Shown: in pieces, positions 56,568-64,000 of the stretch
Numbering within the stretch: the first letter of the stretch is position 1
How the letters are laid out: every line of letters starts with the position of its first letter
NCBI RefSeq assembly: GCF_013155275.1
Contig: NZ_JABJXS010000009.1
Span: 1-64,000, forward strand
Length of the DNA stretch: 64,000 nt
Direction: 5' to 3'
Origin: Brenneria sp. hezel4-2-4
GTDB taxonomy: Bacteria; Pseudomonadota; Gammaproteobacteria; Enterobacterales; Enterobacteriaceae
The notes under the pieces: model-generated
Seen by the model: only the letters and a program-made list of their open reading frames with translations
The model's database searches: none
Told to the model about the DNA's origin: nothing
Position numbers and translations under genes: made by a program

Positions 56568-57303
56568 TTTTGTATAATATGTAAATATCAGTGAGCGTAA
56601 CAGAATCTACTGTGAATTCAGTGGTTAAAGATACTGGCCCCATAGTCTTCCAATTCCGAACAAAATCACTATTAATATATCTAAAAAGTCGAAAAGTATC
56701 CTCTCTTACAACATTTCTGAATAATCCATAAGCGGAGATCCCTAAATCAACGCTGACATAGGCTAAATCTGCATGGTTTCCGTTTTGGCCTATTGATTGA
56801 GCAATAGCGCGATAGGCGTCCCGCGTCCAGCCCGACTGGTTTTCCCTAAACAACAGGTAATAGCCGTTTTCAAACAGATTATTTAAGCCGTGAGAGACAT
56901 TTAGCGAGCCAAAGCTGGCGCATAGATAACCCATTGAGGCGCCACAGACGGCAATACCGGCCATAACCTGTGTTCCCCCGCCGATAAAGCCAACCTGCTT
57001 TAATATGATATTAAAAGCTTGTGCTTTTTTCTCTTTTTCAAATACATAATACTGCATCATCTTTTGCGTCGATAAATCAAATTTTTGTTTTTGCAGATTT
57101 TTTATTTCTTTATCGATAACGCTAATGGCTGCGTCTTCCGTCAGGCAAAAGTTAACCACCTCATAGTCTAATTGACTTGTCAGCGCGGCGATTTCCTTTA
57201 GAAACCCCCGGCGGGCCTCAAAGCCGTGGATGTACAGCAGCGCCAGCTCATTAGTCAGCCGGTTCAATTGCGCTATTTTCCTTTCCAGAGCGATGGCTGA
57301 CAT
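56560..57303 (-). CDS. DUF4225-like putative T6SS effector
   Basis: 247 residues. The N-terminus is a helical segment with heptad-like charge (about 1-100). There is a hydrophobic Gly-rich stretch at about 115-150 (VGFIGGGTQVMAGIAVCGAS) and a C-terminal block DLGISAYGLFRNVVREDTFR followed by YINSDFVRNW. This pattern matches proteins annotated as DUF4225, which often lie next to hcp in enterobacteria (family recalled, not checked). The toxic activity is unknown; the glycine-rich hydrophobic centre hints at membrane action. Four bases separate it from hcp upstream and it overlaps the immunity-like gene downstream. Confidence 0.72.
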   Translation of the reverse strand: MSAIALERKIAQLNRLTNELALLYIHGFEARRGFLKEIAALTSQLDYEVVNFCLTEDAAISVIDKEIKNLQKQKFDLSTQKMMQYYVFEKEKKAQAFNIILKQVGFIGGGTQVMAGIAVCGASMGYLCASFGSLNVSHGLNNLFENGYYLLFRENQSGWTRDAYRAIAQSIGQNGNHADLAYVSVDLGISAYGLFRNVVREDTFRLFRYINSDFVRNWKTMGPVSLTTEFTVDSVTLTDIYILYKNE

Positions 57304-57307
57304 CCTA

Positions 57308-57772
57308 TCACCAAAGACAGTAGGCGCTGGTGCCCGCTTTGCAGTGTTCCCACTCTATACAGGCGTATTTAAATGAGGCGCTTTCCTGCGGCGGCATTTC
57401 ATTTTGCGTCATTGAATGCGGAGCCGATAGCTTTAATTCGACAATCCGGGCATCCCGCAGTTTTATCACAAAGTACTTCTCCATTCCGCCGGTTTCAGAA
57501 ATCCGATAGAACGCGAATTCACATTGCAATACTTCATGGTTACTTAGCGCCATCGCTAGCAAGGGGGAGGATTTATCGATCGGTTTTCTTATTTCCAGAG
57601 GATGGAGCGAAACGTTGTCATGGTGTTCAAGGGCGCTGATTAAATCATAAATAAAAACTTCATCTTCATGGCCTTGCTGATATTTATTACCGATTGATGG
57701 CAGGCTACCGCAGCCGGAAGAAATCAGCCCCTGTTTATTGCCGTTAATTGAAGCGTAAATTAAATTCGCCAT
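57308..57772 (-). CDS. hcp: Hcp-family type VI secretion tube protein, second copy
   Basis: 154 residues. Its first 20 residues differ from the other Hcp in this window (12736-13215) by one position (MANLIYASINGNKQGLISSG), and KPIDKSSPLL is shared. The central and C-terminal regions are clearly diverged, so the two are not recent duplicates throughout. It ends ...HCKAGTSAYCLW with an extra pair of cysteines. It is the first gene of a compact hcp-toxin-immunity-immunity operon. The upstream gap (57773-58076) is AT-rich and should hold the promoter, which I could not identify. Confidence 0.92.
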   Translation of the reverse strand: MANLIYASINGNKQGLISSGCGSLPSIGNKYQQGHEDEVFIYDLISALEHHDNVSLHPLEIRKPIDKSSPLLAMALSNHEVLQCEFAFYRISETGGMEKYFVIKLRDARIVELKLSAPHSMTQNEMPPQESASFKYACIEWEHCKAGTSAYCLW

Positions 57773-58076
57773 GTTAAAGTCCGTTTTAATGAGCGTTTCT
57801 AAAAATATCCTTATTCTGAAACCAGGATGTTATCTGCAAAAATATGGCTTGTAAAGAGTCGTTGAGCAGTAAAAATACATTATAAATTAATAATTAAATA
57901 GCTAATTAATATGTTTTTATTGGCGCTGGCGTTAAGCGTTACCGATTATTTTAATGAGAATAAATTATGTCTTTTAATTAAGCGAATAACTTATCTTTAT
58001 TAATAATATTGGCGGGTTCGTCTACTACTGACTGACCCGCTTCGTTTACAACCGCGTTGCTAAGCCAAACGCCATC
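57773..58076. other. AT-rich gap between the hcp island and the rpsF operon
   Basis: About 300 bases rich in A and T to 58000, then normal composition. It marks the right border of the accessory island. No gene or RNA is recognised. Confidence 0.5.
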
Positions 58077-58105
58077 TTGCTATTGCCGCGGCGGGGCACT
58101 ATACT
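58077..58105 (+). promoter_or_regulatory. Sigma-70 promoter of the rpsF operon
   Basis: TTGCTA (58077-58082) and TATACT (58100-58105) are separated by exactly 17 bases, with a GC-rich discriminator region close behind, as expected for a ribosomal-protein operon. Transcription would start near 58112. Confidence 0.65.
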
Positions 58106-58111
58106 TACGCG

Positions 58112-58599
<488 letters not shown>

Positions 58600-58604
58600 T
58601 TGTC

Positions 58605-59157
<553 letters not shown>

Positions 59158-59186
59158 TCGGCCGCTGTCTATTAACAAGACTTTGA

Positions 59187-59651
<465 letters not shown>

Positions 59652-59689
59652 TTAACGCTAGTCGTTATTAACACTTTAGTTAACGCGTG

Positions 59690-59715
59690 AAACGCCGGCC
59701 TTGTGCCGGCGTTTT
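59690..59715 (+). terminator. Rho-independent terminator of the rpsF-rplI operon
   Basis: AAACGCCGGC (59690-59699) pairs perfectly with GCCGGCGTTT (59705-59714), with a five-base loop and a following T. It lies about 40 bases after rplI. Confidence 0.9.
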
Positions 59716-59750
59716 GCATTTCTGCGGCGGCTAAAACGAAACGATAAACA

Positions 59751-60449
59751 TCAGCGGGTGCGGGTAAACGCCCCATCGGCGTTACGGGTGAATCTGACAA
59801 CCTGATTATCCGTGGTTTCTATTTCCAGCACCGCCACTGCGCCTTGCGTATTCAACTGCAATTTGACTTCCTGACCCACTCGCAGATTGCTGAGCGGTTT
59901 ATCATCGCCTTCCACCTGGGCCATGGCGAAAACGTCGCCGACCGGTAGATTGTTATCGCGAAACAGCTGCGCCAATGTCTGGCCGGAGGCAACTTCATAG
60001 TTGCGCCAGGGAATTTCCGTATTCTGCGGCTCAGGTTGAACTGGAGGCGCGGGCGGGATGGCGGGCGGTTGCTCTGCCGGCGGCCTGTTGTCAATAATTT
60101 CCGCCTGCATCGGCGCGGGTTGCTCACTGGCGACAGGCAGCGGTTGCGGGGATTGTACCGGGGGCGGACTGTAAGGCCACAGCAGCGTCAGCAGTAAGAC
60201 GCCGATAGCCACCAGGATCCAGCGGCGATGGAAGAGAGGAAGCGGCTCCATCCAACGGTAACCGTCAGGCAGATGCCAGACTTTGTTGAACGCGGCTTTA
60301 ATCCGCTGGCCGGATGATGATGGCAATGGACGATTCTCCCCCTCATCGCCGGATAGCGCTGGGGGCCGATGAACAAAACGCTGGCAGAGGCGTAATAACG
60401 CTTGATAACCCCAGGTAACTTTCCGCTTCCTGGGCGCAATTCTGCCCAT
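59751..60449 (-). CDS. ytfB: OapA-family cell-division/envelope protein YtfB
   Basis: 232 residues. A basic cytoplasmic N-terminus (1-75), one membrane helix at about 76-91 (RWILVAIGVLLLTLLWPYSP), a Pro-rich linker (95-140) and a C-terminal OapA domain with LysM-like fold (YEVASGQTLAQLFRDNNLPV). E. coli YtfB affects cell division and glycan binding. It is convergent with rplI and next to fklB, as in E. coli (fklB-ytfB-rplI order). Confidence 0.93.
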   Translation of the reverse strand: MGRIAPRKRKVTWGYQALLRLCQRFVHRPPALSGDEGENRPLPSSSGQRIKAAFNKVWHLPDGYRWMEPLPLFHRRWILVAIGVLLLTLLWPYSPPPVQSPQPLPVASEQPAPMQAEIIDNRPPAEQPPAIPPAPPVQPEPQNTEIPWRNYEVASGQTLAQLFRDNNLPVGDVFAMAQVEGDDKPLSNLRVGQEVKLQLNTQGAVAVLEIETTDNQVVRFTRNADGAFTRTR

Positions 60450-60707
60450 GGTGACCTCTCTTGCGACGCTATAATAATAGAAATACGCTTTAGTATATCG
60501 GTAACAAACGGATCATGACCAGCTAACTCTTTGATGCTTAAGGTAACGGCAGTACAGAATTCTCTGATTTTATAGTATAGGTCAGCCAGCCCGGACTATG
60601 CCGCTTATCGAAAGATAAAAGTTCTTGATCCGCACTCAGGATTTTACCCTAATCTCTGGCGCTGTTATGCTGCGCTTTCGGTTTTTTACAGTTTAAAAGG
60701 AACATCC

Positions 60708-61328
60708 ATGACAACCCCTTCTTTTGATAGCGTGGAAGCGCAGGCAAGTTACGGCATCGGTTTACAGGTCGGTCAACAATTACAGGAGTCTGGTCTTGAA
60801 GGTTTGATCCCTGAAGCGCTGGTTGCCGGTTTGCGTGATGCGCTGGAAGGCAATGCGCCGGCCGTACCTGTGGATGTGGTTCACCGGGCGCTGCGTGATG
60901 TTCACGAGCGTGCGGACGCCGTGCGCCGTGAGCGCCAGCAGACATTGGCCGTTGAAGGGCAGCAGTTCCTGGCTGAAAATGCTCAAAAAGAAGGTGTGAG
61001 CAGCACAGAGTCAGGTTTGCAGTTCCGAGTACTGACGCAAGGCGAAGGGGCGATTCCCGCCCGTCAGGATCGCGTGCGCGTTCATTACACCGGCCGGCTG
61101 ATTGACGGCAGCGTGTTTGATAGTTCGGTGGCGCGCGGTCAACCCGCTGAGTTTCCGGTTAATGGCGTGATCCCCGGCTGGATTGAGGCTTTAACCCTGA
61201 TGCCGGTCGGCTCCAAATGGGAGCTGTATATTCCGCACGATCTGGCTTACGGCGAACGGGGCGCCGGCGCGTCGATCCCGCCGTTCAGCGCCTTGATTTT
61301 TGAAGTTGAGCTGTTGGAAATTCTGTAA
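60708..61328 (+). CDS. fklB: FKBP-type peptidyl-prolyl isomerase FklB (FKBP22)
   Basis: 206 residues, the same length as E. coli FklB. The N-terminal dimerisation domain starts at [20 protein letters not shown]. The FKBP domain spans about 115-206: [20 protein letters not shown], then [20 protein letters not shown] and [20 protein letters not shown]. It catalyses proline isomerisation. It is divergent from ytfB with about 260 bases between. The ATG follows AAAAGGAAC. Confidence 0.97.
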   Translation: MTTPSFDSVEAQASYGIGLQVGQQLQESGLEGLIPEALVAGLRDALEGNAPAVPVDVVHRALRDVHERADAVRRERQQTLAVEGQQFLAENAQKEGVSSTESGLQFRVLTQGEGAIPARQDRVRVHYTGRLIDGSVFDSSVARGQPAEFPVNGVIPGWIEALTLMPVGSKWELYIPHDLAYGERGAGASIPPFSALIFEVELLEIL

Positions 61329-61346
61329 GCTTAATAAGATAAAAGC

Positions 61347-61370
61347 AAAGGCGCCGCTGAGCGCCTTTTT
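61347..61370 (+). terminator. Rho-independent terminator of fklB
   Basis: AAAGGCGC (61347-61354) pairs with GCGCCTTT (61361-61368), followed by TT. It starts 18 bases after the fklB stop codon. Confidence 0.88.
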
Positions 61371-61399
61371 GTCATCAAGCAGAAAAAGAACCGCCACGA

Positions 61400-63064
61400 T
61401 TAATGGACGCTGTTGCGCTGTTCAAGCGAGCGGGACACGGCCTGTAGCAATTCCGGCATGTCCATTTTAGGCAAAATGACCTCAACCAGCGACAGGCGGG
61501 GGGTTTTGTTTATATCATGCAGCGTCTGAGCCAGTTGCGCCGGCGATGTTGTTTGCCGGGAGAGGATGTTATCGTTGCCGCCCAGCGCGGCAGGCAGTAG
61601 CGTCCAGTTCCAGGCCGCGATGTCATTATAGCGTTGCTGCGGGCCGTGTACCGCTCGTTCGATGGTATACCCCTGATTATTGAGTACAAAGATCGCCATC
61701 TTAAGATCGTTGCGGATGATGGAGCCAAGTTCCTGCGCCGTGAGCTGGAGCGAACCGTCGCCGATCAGCAGCACGACTCGCCGTTCCGGGGCGGCCATTT
61801 GCGCGCCGAAAGCGGCGGGTAATGTATAGCCGATAGATCCCCACAATGTCTGCGTGATAAATTGGCAACCTTGCGGCAAAGTCAGCGCGGCGGCGCCGAA
61901 GCAGGCGGTTCCCTGTTCGGCGACGATAATATCGCCGGGACGAAGGAACCCCTGAATTTGTTGCCAGAACTCACGTTGTTCGAGTTTATCCTTGTTATCC
62001 GAAGCCGGGAGCGCCGGTGGCGTCATCGCCGGATGTCGCCAGCGAGATGAAAGCGCCGAGGTTATCTTCATTAAGGCTTCTATCGCGGTCAGCATAGGGA
62101 TATTGGAAAAGGTTTTATGTCCCACTCGGGCGACAGCCGGCTGAATATCAATACTTTTTTCCGTGGGGATCCGCTGGCTGAATCCGGCGGTAATGGTATC
62201 GGTAAAACGCACGCCGACACAGACGATCACATCCGCATCCTCAATCAGCGATCTTATTTTTTCACCGCTGGCGCGACCGGCATAGGTGCCGGTGAAGCAG
62301 GGATGCTGTTCGTTCAGGGTGCTTTTACCCATCAGTAAGGTTGAGTGTGGGAAAGTCATACCATCCAGCCAGCGTTGCAACGGTTTTGCGGCGCCGAAAC
62401 GTTCCGCAAGAAAATCCGCCAGCAGCGAGAGTGAATTGGCCGTGCTGAGCATCTCTGTAGCCGCATTCGTGAAGGCTTGCAGAGATTCGTCGGAACATTC
62501 GGGTTCTGGCATCGGCAAGGGATACGGGCGATTTTCGGTTGGCGCGGAAGCCACATCCAGCGGGAGTAATAAGTAAACCGGGCGATGTTGGCGGAGCGCT
62601 TCTCCAACCACCCGGTCGATTTCCGTGGTTGCGTTGGTGAGGGTAAGACTGGCGGATGCGGCGGTGACTTCCTGCGCCATGCGCAGAAAGTGGCCGAACT
62701 CGCCATCTCCCAATGTATGGTGTAGCAATTCACCTTTATGCTGCGATAGGAGATCGGGCGCGAAAGCGATATGAATAACCGGTACGTATTCCGCGTAACT
62801 GCCGGCAATGCCATTAATCGCGCTGAGTTCGCCGACGCCAAAGGTGGTCAGCAGGGCCGCGGCGGGTTTGCATCGCGCATATCCGTCGGCGGCATAAGCT
62901 GCGTTCAGTTCGTTGGCGCATCCAACCCAGGTGATATGCTTATGGTTAAGAACGCGATCGAGAAATTGCAGATTGTAATCGCCCGGTACGCCGAAAAGAT
63001 GGTTGATCCCGGCTTGAGCAAGACGATCCAGTAAATAATCACCTATCGTATAGCGGCTGAGCAT
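61400..63064 (-). CDS. ipdC: Indolepyruvate/phenylpyruvate decarboxylase
   Basis: 554 residues. A thiamine-diphosphate enzyme of the pyruvate decarboxylase group. Catalytic Glu52 is in CANELNA, the paired histidines in LLHHTLGDG, and the TPP/Mg motif runs from GDG at 435-437 to NN at 462-463. The family includes IpdC, the key enzyme of indole-3-pyruvate auxin synthesis in Pantoea and Enterobacter, and also phenylpyruvate and pyruvate decarboxylases. Substrate cannot be read from sequence alone. The ATG at 63064 with GGGGGAAAC before it is preferred over 63088. A convergent terminator separates it from fklB. Confidence 0.85.
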   Translation of the reverse strand: MLSRYTIGDYLLDRLAQAGINHLFGVPGDYNLQFLDRVLNHKHITWVGCANELNAAYAADGYARCKPAAALLTTFGVGELSAINGIAGSYAEYVPVIHIAFAPDLLSQHKGELLHHTLGDGEFGHFLRMAQEVTAASASLTLTNATTEIDRVVGEALRQHRPVYLLLPLDVASAPTENRPYPLPMPEPECSDESLQAFTNAATEMLSTANSLSLLADFLAERFGAAKPLQRWLDGMTFPHSTLLMGKSTLNEQHPCFTGTYAGRASGEKIRSLIEDADVIVCVGVRFTDTITAGFSQRIPTEKSIDIQPAVARVGHKTFSNIPMLTAIEALMKITSALSSRWRHPAMTPPALPASDNKDKLEQREFWQQIQGFLRPGDIIVAEQGTACFGAAALTLPQGCQFITQTLWGSIGYTLPAAFGAQMAAPERRVVLLIGDGSLQLTAQELGSIIRNDLKMAIFVLNNQGYTIERAVHGPQQRYNDIAAWNWTLLPAALGGNDNILSRQTTSPAQLAQTLHDINKTPRLSLVEVILPKMDMPELLQAVSRSLEQRNSVH

Positions 63065-63296
63065 TGTTTCCCCCGCGTGTAATGACATTCTCCACTTGCA
63101 AGTATTAGCTATATGTTAAAAAAAACTAATATTTTTCCTTTATGAAAATGGCAATAAAGCGTTACATCCGGCGAAAACTTACGGGTAAGCGGCATGTCTG
63201 ATGATTATGTTTAATGAGTCGCCGGTACGCCTCGTCTGAGTTGCCTGGGCGTTACGTTGAATGAGGCGCTCGGGGAGCGCCTCGCAAGATCGCGGA

Positions 63297-64000
63297 TTAG
63301 CGGTGGTCAATCAGCATTGGCCGGTAATGATGTACCTGGCGCATTGCCACCAGATCCTTGCGCCTGACCGCATTTGTCGGCGTCGGACTACCGGCTGGCG
63401 AAGCGGTATCGATGGTCAGCGTAGCAATGCCCGATTCCTGCCATAGCACCTGTTCGTGCCGGGGAAACGTGAAGGTTTCCGGCCCGAAGACCCCGCTGTA
63501 TCCGCCATGCCGATGCGCGCTATCCACGCTGTTGGCAAAGGCCAGATACAGGTTGTTTTCACCGGCCCGGGTGCGGAACAAATGCCAATGCAGGGGATCG
63601 GCGCCTACCGGAATCGGGTAACTCTGGGGAACCCGGCTACCGGCGTGACCGCTGACGAAACCGTCGCTGAGCGCAGCGGAACAGGCCACGATGTCGCAGC
63701 CCAGCAACGCGAGAATACGGGCGGACTCGGGAAACAGCGCATCGTGTCCCAACAGCAGGCCTATCCGGCCTACCGCCGTATCAAATACCCGCCACTGTTC
63801 GCCGGGGATCGCCCATGCCTGATGGGCAAGTGGCAGATGCATCTGCCGGTAGTGGCCGATCATGCCTTCCGGCCCCAGCAACACCTGGGTGTTGTAGTAT
63901 TTCTGTTCCTGCTGTTCAGCCATGCCGACGACCAGATAAACCCGTAGCGTCATCGCTAAGCGGATCAGCGACTGTAGCGCTGGCGCATCCAGCGTTTGGG
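63297..64000 (-). CDS. Nitrilase-fold protein lacking catalytic Lys and Cys (partial)
   Basis: The frame is open through the right window edge, so only the C-terminal 234 or so residues are seen. The fold is that of the carbon-nitrogen hydrolase superfamily: YYNTQVLLGPEGMIGHYRQM, then GRIGLLLGHDALFPESARIL and CDIVACSAAL. The family triad is Glu-Lys-Cys. Here the lysine of the usual RK.HL is glutamine (RQMHL), and the cysteine of GLLICYD..FPE is glycine (GLLLGHDALFPE). The glutamate would lie outside the window. The protein is thus probably not an amidohydrolase; it could be a regulatory or binding relative. It is on the same strand as ipdC, about 230 bases upstream of it. Confidence 0.8.
   Translation of the reverse strand, partial: QTLDAPALQSLIRLAMTLRVYLVVGMAEQQEQKYYNTQVLLGPEGMIGHYRQMHLPLAHQAWAIPGEQWRVFDTAVGRIGLLLGHDALFPESARILALLGCDIVACSAALSDGFVSGHAGSRVPQSYPIPVGADPLHWHLFRTRAGENNLYLAFANSVDSAHRHGGYSGVFGPETFTFPRHEQVLWQESGIATLTIDTASPAGSPTPTNAVRRKDLVAMRQVHHYRPMLIDHR

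Overview
The window looks like a chromosomal segment of an enterobacterial plant associate, most likely Pectobacteriaceae (Brenneria/Pectobacterium/Dickeya group). The reasons are E. coli-like housekeeping proteins, a type I-F CRISPR repeat of the Pectobacterium type, Hcp-linked toxin islands, Csu-type fimbriae and a predicted indolepyruvate decarboxylase. Genus is inference. Base composition is moderately GC-rich overall and drops sharply in the two Hcp-toxin islands.

Layout. 1-2200: tail of an IS3-family transposase abutting a GntP permease that has lost its first membrane helix, then an IclR regulator. 2515-6578: ssb and uvrA diverging from a LexA-type box, then yjbQ. 7084-9541: a chemoreceptor, a very unusual palindromic type I-F CRISPR mini-array, and a universal stress protein. 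9700-13215: accessory island with an IS5-family scar, a putative membrane-acting toxin, four tandem copies of a membrane immunity-like gene, and a convergent hcp. 13418-24998: ygjP, tyrB, a YitT protein, an Lrp-like regulator, alr, dnaB, qorA, pspG, dusA, lysR/lysA and an ArsR-type regulator. 25138-29459: an OmrA/OmrB-type sRNA, aas-lplT, elaA and a tiny entericidin gene. 29702-35721: ParD with a truncated ParE, then hemW-rdgB-yggU-yggT-proC-yggS, with pilT-like yggR diverging.

35751-49775 is accessory: codA, a PTS IIBC-lyase operon, a four-gene Csu-type chaperone-usher fimbria with a neighbouring GlxA/AraC-type regulator, an H-NS/StpA-like protein, a PRD-type regulator and a second chemoreceptor. 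50381-55906 returns to core genes: nsrR, rnr, rlmB, yjfL, bsmA, yjfP. 55984-57772 is a second Hcp island: hcp, a DUF4225-like toxin and two paralogous small membrane immunity-like genes. 58077-61328 is core: rpsF-priB-rpsR-rplI, ytfB, fklB. 61400-64000 holds a predicted indolepyruvate/phenylpyruvate decarboxylase and a nitrilase-fold protein, cut by the window edge, that lacks its catalytic Lys and Cys.

The most notable items are (a) the CRISPR remnant in which two one-spacer arrays diverge from a single perfectly palindromic repeat, with no cas genes in the window, and (b) two separate Hcp modules with unrelated toxins but the same architecture, each followed by a duplicated immunity-like gene (four copies and two copies). 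In the first module the amplified unit includes the 3' tip of the toxin gene with the ribosome-binding site, and the fourth copy is a mosaic.
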